Shown here piece after piece: positions 27,513 to 37,558 of a DNA stretch of 44,600 bases. Under the pieces are notes generated by a model, which was not told where the DNA came from, did not search any database, and was given only the letters and a program-made list of their open reading frames with translations. Made by a program: the position numbers and the translations under genes. The stretch's first letter is position 1; each line of letters starts with the position of its first letter. Source of the DNA: Uliginosibacterium gangwonense (GTDB taxonomy: Bacteria > Pseudomonadota > Gammaproteobacteria > Burkholderiales > Rhodocyclaceae); NCBI GenBank assembly GCA_020723855.1, contig DYIB01000014.1, forward strand, positions 1-44,600, read 5' to 3'.

Positions 27513-28266
27513 TCCCATTCTGCGCACCGAAGGCCTCACCAAGCGCTTCGGCGGATTGACCGCCGTGGACCGGGTGTCGCTCGAACTGTACGTGGGCCAG
27601 GTGCATGCGGTGATCGGCCCCAACGGCGCCGGCAAGTCCACTCTCACCAATCTGCTGTCGGGCGACTTGCCGCCTACCTCCGGCTCCGTGTGGTACCGGG
27701 GCCGCGACCTGGCCGGCCTCAAGTCGGACGAGATCTCGCGCCTGGGGGTGGGCCGCAGCTATCAGAAGACCAACATCTTCCTGCCGTTCACGGTGTTCGA
27801 GAACTGCCGCCTGGCCGCCCAGTCGCGCACGCCCCATGCCTGGCGCATCTTCCGCCGTGCGGAAGGCTTCGCCGACATCAATCGGCTGGCCGAGGAGGCG
27901 ATGGAGGCCGCAGGTCTCGCGGCCCGGCGCGACCGGGTCGCCGCCACCCTGTCCCACGGCGAGCAGCGCCAACTGGAAATCGCCATGTGCCTGGCCACCC
28001 GGCCGCGCGTGCTGCTCCTGGATGAGCCCCTGGCGGGCATGGGGCCCCACGAGTCGCTGCGCATCGTCGAACTCATCGGCAGGCTGGCGGCGGATCACGC
28101 CATCATGCTGATCGAGCACGACATGGAGGCGGTGTTCAGCGTCGCCGGCCACCTCACGGTGATGGTCAACGGCGAGGTGCTGGAGTCGGGCGAGCCCGAG
28201 GCGGTGCGCGCCAGTCCGGCGGTGCAGATGGCCTATCTGGGCGGCGAGGAGTTGCTCGATGTCTGA
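27505..28266 (+). CDS. Liv-type ABC transporter ATPase, LivG-like
   Basis: A 253-residue ATP-binding subunit. Walker A is GPNGAGKST (about 38-46); the signature is the degenerate LSHGEQRQLEIAMCL (about 150-164), as usual in LivG; Walker B is VLLLDEPLAGM. The insert RSYQKTNIFLPFTVFENCRL after the Q-loop marks it as the LivG rather than LivF subunit. It overlaps both neighbouring genes by 8 bases. Confidence 0.93.
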   Translation: MGDPILRTEGLTKRFGGLTAVDRVSLELYVGQVHAVIGPNGAGKSTLTNLLSGDLPPTSGSVWYRGRDLAGLKSDEISRLGVGRSYQKTNIFLPFTVFENCRLAAQSRTPHAWRIFRRAEGFADINRLAEEAMEAAGLAARRDRVAATLSHGEQRQLEIAMCLATRPRVLLLDEPLAGMGPHESLRIVELIGRLAADHAIMLIEHDMEAVFSVAGHLTVMVNGEVLESGEPEAVRASPAVQMAYLGGEELLDV

Positions 28267-28972
28267 AACCCTGCTGCGAGCCGACGGGCTGCATACCTAC
28301 TACGGCGCCAGCCATGTGCTGCGCGGCGTCGACTTCGAGGTGGCCAAGGGCGAGACCATCGGCCTCATGGGCCGCAACGGCATGGGCAAGACCACGCTCA
28401 TCCGCAGCATGCTGGGCCTGGTGCGACCGCGCCAAGGCCGAGTGAGCGTGCGCGGCGAGGACATGACCGACGCGCCGCCCCACAGCATCGCGCGCCGCGG
28501 CATCGCCTATGTGCCGGAAGGGCGCGGTATCTTTCCCAATTTGAGCGTGCGCGAAAACCTCGTCATGGCGGCACGGCCGGGAGTAGACGGCCGGCGCGAC
28601 TGGGACTTCGAGCGCGTGGTCGCCACCTTCCCGCGCCTGGGCGAGCGCCTGGGCCACGGCGGCGGCCAGCTCTCCGGCGGCGAGCAGCAGATGCTCACCA
28701 TCGGGCGCGCCCTCATGACCAATCCCGACCTGCTGATCCTGGACGAGGCCACGGAAGGCCTGGCGCCCCTGATCGCGCGCGAGATCTGGTCCATCATCAA
28801 GACCATCCGCGCCTCGGGCATCGCCACGGTGATCGTGGACAAGAACTACGGCGCGGTGATGAGCCTGGCCAACCGTTGCGTGGTGCTGGTCAAGGGCAGG
28901 GTGGTGTTTTCCGGCTCGGCGGCGGAACTCAGCTCCAATCCGGAAGTCATGCACCGTTATCTGAGTTTGTGA
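28259..28972 (+). CDS. Liv-type ABC transporter ATPase, LivF-like
   Basis: A 237-residue ATP-binding subunit. Walker A is GRNGMGKTT (about 36-44), the sequence AYVPEGRGIFPNLSVRENL is the LivF-specific Q-loop region, the signature is LSGGEQQMLTIGRAL (about 137-151), and Walker B is LLILDEATEGLAP; the signature motif LSGGE is intact. It completes the five-gene transporter. The downstream hydrolase begins within or just after its stop. Confidence 0.93.
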   Translation: MSETLLRADGLHTYYGASHVLRGVDFEVAKGETIGLMGRNGMGKTTLIRSMLGLVRPRQGRVSVRGEDMTDAPPHSIARRGIAYVPEGRGIFPNLSVRENLVMAARPGVDGRRDWDFERVVATFPRLGERLGHGGGQLSGGEQQMLTIGRALMTNPDLLILDEATEGLAPLIAREIWSIIKTIRASGIATVIVDKNYGAVMSLANRCVVLVKGRVVFSGSAAELSSNPEVMHRYLSL

Positions 28973-28983
28973 GCAAGGCAGCG

Positions 28984-29754
<771 letters not shown>

Positions 29755-29771
29755 GACGATCAGCAGGCGCT

Positions 29772-30524
29772 TCACGGTTTGATGCGGGCGGCAGGATCCT
29801 GCCGGTAGAACAGGCGCAACTGTTCGTAGACCGCCGGGTACTCCGACAGCAGCAGTTCGGGCGCCTCGAAGAACATTTCGCTCGCCACCGCGAAGAACTC
29901 GGACGGATGCTCGGCGGCGTAAGGGTCCATGGCCGTCTCCTCGCCGGCCTCCACGCGGCGGCAGAAGTCCTCGTAGGCGCTCTTGAAGGCAGCGGCCCAG
30001 CGGCGCCGGTCCATGTCCGCATGCAGGGGCGGCAGGCCGTCCGGTCCGCCGTTGAGCATGTCGATCTTGTGGGCGAACTCGTGGATGACCACGTTCGTGC
30101 CGTCGTCGGCGTCGGCCTCGTCGAACCAGGACAGCAGCACCGGTCCGCCCTGCCAGGCTTCGCCCGCCAGCCGGTCCTCGTACCGGTGCACCACGCCGTG
30201 CTCGTCCATGATCTCGCGCGGCACGATGAAATCGCCCGGATAGACCACGATGCCGACCCAGCCGGCGTAATACTCCAGCCCCAGGTTGAGGATGGGCAGG
30301 CAGGCCTGCAGCGCGATGGACAGGCGCACGTCGTTGGACAGCTCCATGCCGTGGGCGCCGTACATCTCCTTCTCCCCGAGGAAGCGCAGGGCCAGCTCGC
30401 GCAGGCGCTGCCGGTCCCCATCGGAGAGGTAATGGAGGAAGGGCAGGCGCTCCTCGACGCGCCGCCATTGGGCGTCGTCCACCGTGGAGCGGCTGGTGCG
30501 GCGTCTGGCTTTGCGAAACCACAT
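29772..30524 (-). CDS. mtfA: M90-family zinc peptidase, MtfA-like
   Basis: A 250-residue cytosolic metallopeptidase. NVVIHEFAHKIDMLNG (about 144-159) contains the HExxH zinc motif, and HPSEFFAVASEMFFE (about 209-223) supplies the third ligand; EYYAGWVGIVVYPGDF is also conserved. In E. coli MtfA titrates the glucose repressor Mlc and has aminopeptidase activity; whether Mlc exists here is unknown. The start codon is 1 base after the stop of the DMT transporter, so the two genes are probably coexpressed. It converges with the benzoate operon. Confidence 0.9.
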   Translation of the reverse strand: MWFRKARRRTSRSTVDDAQWRRVEERLPFLHYLSDGDRQRLRELALRFLGEKEMYGAHGMELSNDVRLSIALQACLPILNLGLEYYAGWVGIVVYPGDFIVPREIMDEHGVVHRYEDRLAGEAWQGGPVLLSWFDEADADDGTNVVIHEFAHKIDMLNGGPDGLPPLHADMDRRRWAAAFKSAYEDFCRRVEAGEETAMDPYAAEHPSEFFAVASEMFFEAPELLLSEYPAVYEQLRLFYRQDPAARIKP

Positions 30525-30525
30525 A

Positions 30526-31464
30526 TTAGTCGGCGGCGGGCAGGGGCGGACGGGCGCGGGCCGTGAGGTAGATCCCGGCGAGAATCAGCGCGATGCCCGC
30601 GAAGTGGAATAAATAAGGCCGCTCCCCGAGAAAGATCACCGACAGTAGGGTGCCGAAGGCCGGCATCAGATGCATGAACAATCCCGCCTTGTTGCCGCCC
30701 ACTTCCGCTACCGCCCTGTTCCAGAAGATGAAGCCCAGCAGCGCGGGGAAAATGCCGGCGTAGGCGATCGCGGCAAAGGCATGGACGCCGGGGACGATCA
30801 GCCGGCCGGCCGCCATTTCCCACCCGTAGAACGGAGCCAAGGCCGCGAGCCCCACCAGGGAAATCGCCGCCAGGAACGAGTAGGGATGCAGCCCCGGCGG
30901 GCGCCAGGCCAGCAGCACGGTGTACAGCGCCCAGAACAGCATGGCTGCCAATACCCATAGATCGCCCACATTGGGGCGCAGTTCCAGCAGGCGCGCCCAC
31001 TCGCCGTGGGACACGATGACCAGGATGCCGCTGAAGGATACCGTGACGCCGATACCTTCAAGCCGGCGCAGTCGCTTGCCCAGCAGCGCCCAGGACAGGC
31101 CGATGATCATGATGGGGGTGGCGGAGGCCAGCAGCACGCCGTTGGTGGCGGTGGTATGGGTCAGGCCGATGTAGGTCAGGGCGTTGTGGCAGGCACCGCC
31201 GAACAATCCCAGGGCCGCCAGCACTTTCCATTGGCGCAGGAGAGTGCGCCATTGGCGCCGTACATGGGGCCAGGCCACGGGCAGGAGACAAACGAAGGCG
31301 ATCACCCAGCGCCAGAAGCTGAGGGCGATGGGGGGAACGTCTGCCCGGATACCCCGTCCAACGACCCAGTTGCCCGACCAGAACAGGACGGTGAGCACCA
31401 GCAGCAGATAAGGGGAAACACGCCAGCGGGATGACAGGGAGGCTTCGGTGATGGGACGATTCAT
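30526..31464 (-). CDS. DMT-family (EamA) transporter
   Basis: A 312-residue inner-membrane protein with about ten hydrophobic segments in two EamA repeats, the first about 15-145 and the second about 160-305. SPYLLLVLTVLFWSGNWVVG opens the first helix and FGTLLSVIFLGERPYLFHFA (about 268-287) is the conserved EamA end motif. The family exports amino acids, metabolites or drugs; the substrate cannot be told. It precedes mtfA in the same orientation and diverges from relA. Confidence 0.9.
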   Translation of the reverse strand: MNRPITEASLSSRWRVSPYLLLVLTVLFWSGNWVVGRGIRADVPPIALSFWRWVIAFVCLLPVAWPHVRRQWRTLLRQWKVLAALGLFGGACHNALTYIGLTHTTATNGVLLASATPIMIIGLSWALLGKRLRRLEGIGVTVSFSGILVIVSHGEWARLLELRPNVGDLWVLAAMLFWALYTVLLAWRPPGLHPYSFLAAISLVGLAALAPFYGWEMAAGRLIVPGVHAFAAIAYAGIFPALLGFIFWNRAVAEVGGNKAGLFMHLMPAFGTLLSVIFLGERPYLFHFAGIALILAGIYLTARARPPLPAAD

Positions 31465-31558
31465 GGGGGAATTATCGGCGATAAGCGCTCCGGCTCCAAC
31501 GGAGACCTCTCAATTCAGGTAGTTAGACGCGCGCACAGACCGGGCCTCGTCCAGATCT

Positions 31559-31564
31559 TATAAT
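31559..31564 (+). promoter_or_regulatory. TATAAT box 7 bases before relA
   Basis: A perfect -10 hexamer lies so close to ATG 31572 that a transcript starting from it would be nearly leaderless. No convincing -35 is seen. Confidence 0.3.
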
Positions 31565-31571
31565 TTCAATT

Positions 31572-33761
31572 ATGGTTTCCGTCATACATTCCGTGGCCCA
31601 CGCGGGCGTCGAGGGGGCGCCCGTCCCCATGCTGGCCGAAGGTCTGGTGCCCGAGGCGCGTCGCAAGCTGGAGGAGGCCATCGACCTGATCCGGTCCCTC
31701 TACGCAGGCAAGCAACTCTCCAGCGGCGAGGACGTCTGGCACCACGCCGTGGGCATGGGCCTGATCATCGCCTCCCTCAAACTCGACCTGGAGACGCGGC
31801 TCGCCGCCCTGTTGTTCGCCGCCGCGGATTCCCTGCCGGATGCCAAGGAACGGATCGGCGCCCGCTTCGGCGAGCCGGTGGCGCGGCTGGTGGACGGGCT
31901 GCAGCGCCTGAACGGCCTGCGCCTGGTGACACGGGCTACGGCCAACTCCCCAGTACCCGACGTGCGCGCCCAGGCCGAGATCCTGCGCAAGATGCTGCTG
32001 GCCATGGTAGAGGACGTGCGCGTGGTGCTGCTGCGCCTGGCTTCCCGCACCCAGACCCTGCGCTACCTGGGCGATTTTCCCGGCGCACAGCGGGAGGAAA
32101 TGGCGCGCGAATCCATGGACATCTACGCGCCGCTCGCCAACCGGCTGGGCATCTGGCAGCTCAAGTGGGAGCTGGAGGACCTTTCCTTCCGTTATCTCGA
32201 GCCGCAAATCTACAAGAAGATCGCGCGTATGCTCGATGAGCGCCGCGTCGAGCGCGAGCAGTTCATCGCCGATGCGGTGGCGCGCCTGACGCTGGAGCTG
32301 AAGGCGGCGGGCATCAAGGCCGAAGTCTATGGCCGGCCCAAGCACATCTACAGCATCTACAACAAGATGCGCGGCAAGAACCTCGATTTCGAAGAGGTGT
32401 ACGACGTGCGCGCCCTGCGCGTGCTGGTGGACGAGGTGAAAGACTGCTACACGGCGCTGGGCATCGTGCACAACCTCTGGCAGCCCATCCCCAAGGAGTT
32501 CGACGACTACATCTCCCACCCCAAGGGCAACTACTACCGCTCGCTGCATACGGCGGTGATGGTGCCGGACGGGCGCGCCCTGGAAGTCCAGATCCGCACC
32601 TACGAGATGCATCACCATGCCGAGCTGGGCATTGCCGCCCACTGGCGCTACAAGGAGGGCGCGCCTGCCGACAGCAGCTACGACGACAAGATCGCCTGGC
32701 TGCGCCAGCTCTTGTCGTGGCGCGACGAGATCGCCGACAGCTCGGAATGGGTGGAGCACTTCAAGCGCGCCGCCCTGGATGACACCATCTATGTGCTGAC
32801 TCCCCAGAACCGGGTGATCGATCTGCCCCGGGGTGCCACGCCCATCGATTTCGCCTACCGGGTGCATACGGATCTGGGCCACCGCTGCCGCGGCGCGAAA
32901 GTGGACGGGGCGCTGGTGCCCCTGAACACTCCCCTGGAATCCGGGCAGCGGGTGGAGATCATCACCGTCAAGCAGGGCGGACCTTCGCGCGACTGGCTCA
33001 ACTCGGACCTGGGCTATCTCGCCACCCAGCGCGCACGTGCCAAGGTAAGGCAATGGTTCGCCGCCCAGGAGGAAGCGGAGATGTTGGCCCATGGCCGCGC
33101 CCTGGTGACCAAGGAGCTGCAGCGCCTGGGCCAGACCGGCGCCAATATCGAGGACCTGGCCCACAAGCTGGGTTTCCGCAGCGGCAACGACCTTTATCTC
33201 GCCGCCGGGCGCAACGAGGTGGGACCGCGCCAGATCCAGATCGTGTTGGCGCCCGAGACTCAGCAGGCGGAACCGGAGCCGGAGATCCAGACGCGCCGCG
33301 CCAAGTCCACGGGCAGCGGCAGCGGCATCCTGGTGGTGGGCGTGGACAAGCTGTTGACGCAACTGGGGCGCTGCTGCAAGCCGGCGCCGCCCGACGTCAT
33401 CGCCGGCTTCGTGACGCGCGGCAAGGGCGTGTCGGTGCACCGCACAGATTGTCCCAACTTCAAGAACATGGCGGCGCGCAATCCGGAGCGGGTGATCGGC
33501 GCCAACTGGGGCGGCGAGACGGAAACGGCCTTCTATCCCGTGGACATCATGGTGGAGGCCCAGGACCGCCAAGGCCTGCTGCGGGACATCTCGGAAGTGC
33601 TGTCGCGGGAGAAGATCAACGTGACGGCGGTGAACACCCAGTCGCGCCAGGGACAGGCCCACATGGAATTCACCATCGAGGTGAGCGGCGTGCCGCAACT
33701 GCAGCGGGCGCTAAGCCTGATCCGCGAGATTCCCAGCGTGTTTTCCGCAAGTCGGCACTGA
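31572..33761 (+). CDS. relA: GTP pyrophosphokinase RelA
   Basis: A 729-residue long RSH protein that makes (p)ppGpp on stalled ribosomes. The N-terminal hydrolase region is degenerate: the HD pair is lost (LLFAAADSLPDA at about 79-90), so it should not degrade ppGpp. The synthetase domain has GRPKHIYSIYNKM at about 253-265 and the EFDD motif (RelA-type, not SpoT RxKD) at about 309. TGS begins at about 403 (DTIYVLTPQNRVIDLPRGAT), then a zinc-finger/helical region with CCKP, and an ACT domain from about 656. Complete. It converges tightly with ppk1 (3 bases between). Confidence 0.95.
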   Translation: MVSVIHSVAHAGVEGAPVPMLAEGLVPEARRKLEEAIDLIRSLYAGKQLSSGEDVWHHAVGMGLIIASLKLDLETRLAALLFAAADSLPDAKERIGARFGEPVARLVDGLQRLNGLRLVTRATANSPVPDVRAQAEILRKMLLAMVEDVRVVLLRLASRTQTLRYLGDFPGAQREEMARESMDIYAPLANRLGIWQLKWELEDLSFRYLEPQIYKKIARMLDERRVEREQFIADAVARLTLELKAAGIKAEVYGRPKHIYSIYNKMRGKNLDFEEVYDVRALRVLVDEVKDCYTALGIVHNLWQPIPKEFDDYISHPKGNYYRSLHTAVMVPDGRALEVQIRTYEMHHHAELGIAAHWRYKEGAPADSSYDDKIAWLRQLLSWRDEIADSSEWVEHFKRAALDDTIYVLTPQNRVIDLPRGATPIDFAYRVHTDLGHRCRGAKVDGALVPLNTPLESGQRVEIITVKQGGPSRDWLNSDLGYLATQRARAKVRQWFAAQEEAEMLAHGRALVTKELQRLGQTGANIEDLAHKLGFRSGNDLYLAAGRNEVGPRQIQIVLAPETQQAEPEPEIQTRRAKSTGSGSGILVVGVDKLLTQLGRCCKPAPPDVIAGFVTRGKGVSVHRTDCPNFKNMAARNPERVIGANWGGETETAFYPVDIMVEAQDRQGLLRDISEVLSREKINVTAVNTQSRQGQAHMEFTIEVSGVPQLQRALSLIREIPSVFSASRH

Positions 33762-33764
33762 ACT

Positions 33765-35855
33765 TTATTCCGGCACCGTAGCCGCGGTGAGTTCCGCCAG
33801 CAGCGCTTCCTGGGCGCAGTAGCGTGCCTTGCGTGCCGTGTTGCGGTGGTAGCCGCCGTTGGCGTCCATCTCCCATGCCTGGCTGTTGTCCGCGAGATAG
33901 GGCCTGAGGCCCTCCTTGATCACCCGGCGCTTGAGCTTCTCGTCGAGGATGGGGAAGGACAGCTCGATGCGGCGGAAGAAGTTGCGCTCCATCCAGTCGG
34001 CGCTGCCGAGATAGACCTTCTCCGCGCCGCCGGCCAGGAAATAGAACACACGGGTGTGCTCCAGGAAACGCCCGACGACGGAGCGCACCCGGATATTGTC
34101 CGAGACCCCCGGTATGCCGGGACGCAGGGCGCACACGCCGCGCACGATCAAATCGATCTCCACGCCCGCCCGGGAAGCGTCATACAAGGCCTCGATCACT
34201 TCCGGCTCCAGCAGGGCGTTCATCTTGGCGATGATGCGGCCCTTGCCGCCGGCACGCGCAGTGTCCGCCTCCGCCCGGATGGCGGCCAGCGTGTTGGCGT
34301 GCAGGGTGAAGGGCGCCTGCCACAGGTGATGCAGCTCGCCGGCGCGGCCCAGGCCGGTGAGCTGCTTGAACACCTCATTGACGTCGGCACAGATCTCCTC
34401 GTGGCAGGTGAGCAGGCCGAAGTCGGTATAGAGCCGCGCCGTGCGCGGGTGGTAGTTGCCCGTGCCCAGGTGCGCATAGCGCCGCAGCCCGGCGTCCTCG
34501 CGCCGCACTACCATGATCATCTTGGCATGGGTCTTGTAGCCGACGACGCCATATACCACGTGGGCTCCCACTTCCTCCAGCCGCGTCGCCCAGCTCAGGT
34601 TGGCCTCCTCGTCGAAGCGCGCCATGAGCTCCACCACGGCCGTCACTTCCTTGCCCTTGAGGGCGGCGCGCACCAGTTGTTCCATGAGAATGGAGTCGGT
34701 ACCGGTGCGATAGACCGTCATCTTGATCGCCACCACCTGGGGATCGTCCACCGCCTGCTGCAGGAAGGCGACGACCGGGCTGAACGACTGGTAGGGGTGA
34801 TGCACCAGGACGTCCTGCTTGCGTATGCTGGCGAAAATGTCGTAGCGCTTGTGCAGCACCTTGGGCAGGCCCGGCTGGAAGGGCGGGTATTTGAGATCCG
34901 GCCGGTCCACCGCGTCCGGGATCTGCATCAGCCGCACCAGGTTCACGATGCCCGGTACGCGGTAAAGGTCGTCCCGGCCCAGGGCGAACTGCTGCAGCAG
35001 GAAGTCGGCCATGGCCTCGGAGCAGTTGTCCGCCACCTCCAGGCGCACCGCATCGCCGAAATGCCGCTGGGGCAGCTCCCCCTGCAGGGCGATGCGCAGA
35101 TTCTTCACCTCCTCCTCGTCCACGAACAGGTCGCTGTTGCGAGTGACGCGGAACTGGTAGCAGCCCAGCACATGCATGCCGGCGAACAGCTCGCCCACAT
35201 GGGCGTGCAGCACCGAGGACAGGAAGACGAAGCCGTAGGGCACATCGCTCAGGTGCTGTGGCAGGCGGATGACGCGGGGCAGCACGCGCGGGGCTTGCAC
35301 GATGGCGGCGCGCGAGCTGCGGCCGAAGGCATCCTTGCCTTCCAGCTCCACGGCGAAGTTGAGGCTCTTGTTGAACACGCGCGGGAAGGGATGCGACGGA
35401 TCGAGGCCGATGGGCGTCAGCACCGGCATCACTTCCCGGAAGAAATAGTCCCTGATCCACGCCTGCTGCGCTTCGTTCCACCTGCTGCGGCGGAGAAACA
35501 CGACGCCGTTGCGCGCCAGCTCGGGCAGGATGGCGTCATTGAGCAGGGCGTATTGCTCGGCGACCAGGGTGTGCGCCTCGGCGCTCACCAGGCGGAACAC
35601 CTCCTGGGGCTTGCGGCCGTCGGTGCCGGTAGCCACCGCGCCCAGCTTGATCTGTTCCTTCAATCCGGCAACACGGATCTCGAAGAATTCGTCGAGATTG
35701 CTGGAGACGATGCACAGGAAGCGCAGGCGCTCCAGCAAGGGCACGGCGGGATCGGCCGCCTGGGCGAGCACGCGCCGATTGAAGGCGAGCAGGCCCAGTT
35801 CGCGGTTGAGGAAGTGTTCGGCGACGAAACGCCGGTGAGCCGGTGCGCGGTCCAT
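33765..35855 (-). CDS. ppk1: Polyphosphate kinase 1
   Basis: A 696-residue enzyme that polymerises the gamma-phosphate of ATP into polyphosphate. The start MDRAPAHRRFVAEHFLNREL fits the family; an upstream ATG at 35915 would add 20 residues. The FLNRELGLLAFNRRVL motif opens the N-domain. Phospholipase-D-like catalytic domains carry the two key His: KTHAKMIMVVRRED (about 450) and RFLEHTRVFYFLAGG (about 585), followed by YLGSADWMERNFFRRIE. All catalytic features are present. It diverges from ppx and converges with relA. Confidence 0.95.
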   Translation of the reverse strand: MDRAPAHRRFVAEHFLNRELGLLAFNRRVLAQAADPAVPLLERLRFLCIVSSNLDEFFEIRVAGLKEQIKLGAVATGTDGRKPQEVFRLVSAEAHTLVAEQYALLNDAILPELARNGVVFLRRSRWNEAQQAWIRDYFFREVMPVLTPIGLDPSHPFPRVFNKSLNFAVELEGKDAFGRSSRAAIVQAPRVLPRVIRLPQHLSDVPYGFVFLSSVLHAHVGELFAGMHVLGCYQFRVTRNSDLFVDEEEVKNLRIALQGELPQRHFGDAVRLEVADNCSEAMADFLLQQFALGRDDLYRVPGIVNLVRLMQIPDAVDRPDLKYPPFQPGLPKVLHKRYDIFASIRKQDVLVHHPYQSFSPVVAFLQQAVDDPQVVAIKMTVYRTGTDSILMEQLVRAALKGKEVTAVVELMARFDEEANLSWATRLEEVGAHVVYGVVGYKTHAKMIMVVRREDAGLRRYAHLGTGNYHPRTARLYTDFGLLTCHEEICADVNEVFKQLTGLGRAGELHHLWQAPFTLHANTLAAIRAEADTARAGGKGRIIAKMNALLEPEVIEALYDASRAGVEIDLIVRGVCALRPGIPGVSDNIRVRSVVGRFLEHTRVFYFLAGGAEKVYLGSADWMERNFFRRIELSFPILDEKLKRRVIKEGLRPYLADNSQAWEMDANGGYHRNTARKARYCAQEALLAELTAATVPE

Positions 35856-36000
35856 GGGGAGAGTTTTATTCAGGCAGGATTCGTTCCCGGGCGCAGGACA
35901 GTTTGCGGCGGGCATGTTGCATCTTCATAACGGGCGGCGGAGCCGGGTGCTAGAATCCCGCCCATCCGGCGCTGTCCAACCGCGAGGCGGTGAAGAGCAA

Positions 36001-37506
36001 ATGGAATACGAAATGATTGCCGCGGTCGACCTCGGTTCCAACAGCTTTCGGCTGGAGGTGGGACGCATCGAGGGGGACCAGATCTATATCCACGACTCCC
36101 TCAAGGAGTCGGTGCGCCTGGCCGCCGGGCTGAACGCCGCCAAGCTCCTGGACGGTCCCTCCCAATTGCGCGCCCTGGAGGCTCTGCGCCGTTTCGGCGA
36201 GCGCCTGCGCGGTTTCGATCCCCAGGCGGTGCGGGCCGTGGCGACCAACACCTTGCGCGCCGCCAAGAACGCGCCCCAGTTTCTCGCCCAGGCGGAGGCC
36301 GCGCTGGGCTTCCCCATCGAAGTGATCGCCGGGCGGGAAGAGGCACGCCTGATCTATCTGGGCGTCGCCCATGCCATGGCCAATCCACGCACCCAGCATC
36401 TCATCGTCGATATCGGCGGCGGTTCGACCGAGTTCATCATCGGCCGCAACTTCGAGCCCATCGAGCTGGAGTCGCTCTACATGGGCTGCGTGGGGTTCAG
36501 CCTCAAGTATTTTCCCAAGGGCAGGGTGGACAAGCAGGGCCTCAAGCAGGCCGAGCTGGCGGCGCGCAAGGAGCTGCAGGCCATCGTGCGGCGCTACCGG
36601 GAGACGGGCTGGGAGGAGGCGGTGGGCTCCAGCGGCACGGCCAAGGCCATAGCGGACCTGCTGGAGCAAAACGGCTTCGGCCGCCACGGCATCACGCGCG
36701 ACGGTCTGGAAATGCTCAGGCAAGTGATGCTGCGTGCGGGCGATTGCGAGCGGCTCAACCTGCAGGGCATCCGCGCCGACCGGCTGCCGGTGCTGCCCGG
36801 CGGCGTGGCGATCATGTCGGCGGTATTCAAGGAATTCGATCTGACCCACATGAGCTTCTCCGACGGCGCGCTGCGCCTGGGGGTGCTCTACGACCTGCTC
36901 GGGCGCTACCATCATCACGACATGCGCGATGCCACGGTGGAGCAGTTCCTGCGCCGCTACCAGGTGCATCGGCGCCAGGCGGAGCGGGTGGCGGCAACCG
37001 CCCTGGACATCCTCGCCCAGTTGCTGCCCGGGGCGGCGCAGGCTGATCACGGCCACGCCCGCTTCCTGCGCTGGGCTGCGCTGCTGCACGAGATCGGCAT
37101 TTCCGTGGCCCACTCCAGCTACCACAAGCACAGCGCCTACATCCTCGCCAACGCCGACATGCCCGGTTTCTCGCGCATGGACCAGGGGCGCCTGTCGCGG
37201 CTGGTGCTGGCCCATCGCGGCAAGCTGGAAAGGGTGCAGGCCATCGGGTGCGACAGCGCCGACTGGGCGCTGATATTCAGCCTGCGCCTGGCCGTGATCC
37301 TGCACCGCGCGCGCGACGATGCGCCGCTGCCCGCCTTCGGCGTGCGCCGCACCGACAAGGGCTTTCAGTTGGCCGTGGCCTCCGCGTGGCTCGACGCCTC
37401 GCCCCTCACCGCCGCCGCCCTGGAAGAGGAAACGCGCCAATGGGCCAGCGTCGGCATGGAATTGCGCGTCAAGCCCAGCCTGGGGAGGAGCTGGGCGGTG
37501 GCATAG
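36001..37506 (+). CDS. ppx: Exopolyphosphatase (Ppx/GppA)
   Basis: A 501-residue ASKHA-fold phosphatase that hydrolyses terminal phosphates from polyphosphate; the family also includes pppGpp phosphatase GppA. The phosphate loops are AAVDLGSNSFRLEVG (about 7-21) and VDIGGGSTEFIIG (about 137-149). The C-terminal half (about 315-500) is the HD-like helical domain with RWAALLHEIGISVAHSSYHK. The start at 36001 is chosen over the longer frame to 35854 because AAGAG precedes it and the family N-terminus begins here. It diverges from ppk1 over 145 bases. Confidence 0.93.
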   Translation: MEYEMIAAVDLGSNSFRLEVGRIEGDQIYIHDSLKESVRLAAGLNAAKLLDGPSQLRALEALRRFGERLRGFDPQAVRAVATNTLRAAKNAPQFLAQAEAALGFPIEVIAGREEARLIYLGVAHAMANPRTQHLIVDIGGGSTEFIIGRNFEPIELESLYMGCVGFSLKYFPKGRVDKQGLKQAELAARKELQAIVRRYRETGWEEAVGSSGTAKAIADLLEQNGFGRHGITRDGLEMLRQVMLRAGDCERLNLQGIRADRLPVLPGGVAIMSAVFKEFDLTHMSFSDGALRLGVLYDLLGRYHHHDMRDATVEQFLRRYQVHRRQAERVAATALDILAQLLPGAAQADHGHARFLRWAALLHEIGISVAHSSYHKHSAYILANADMPGFSRMDQGRLSRLVLAHRGKLERVQAIGCDSADWALIFSLRLAVILHRARDDAPLPAFGVRRTDKGFQLAVASAWLDASPLTAAALEEETRQWASVGMELRVKPSLGRSWAVA

Positions 37507-37558
37507 GGCCCACCGGCATCGCGGGTTACATCAACAATAACGCTTCCAGGAGAACCCT

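Noticed and set aside
31566-33698. 710-residue minus frame opposite relA
   Set aside because: Mirror of the relA reading frame; composition is antisense-like.
33846-35930. 694-residue + frame opposite ppk1
   Set aside because: Antisense shadow of the clearly recognisable polyphosphate kinase.
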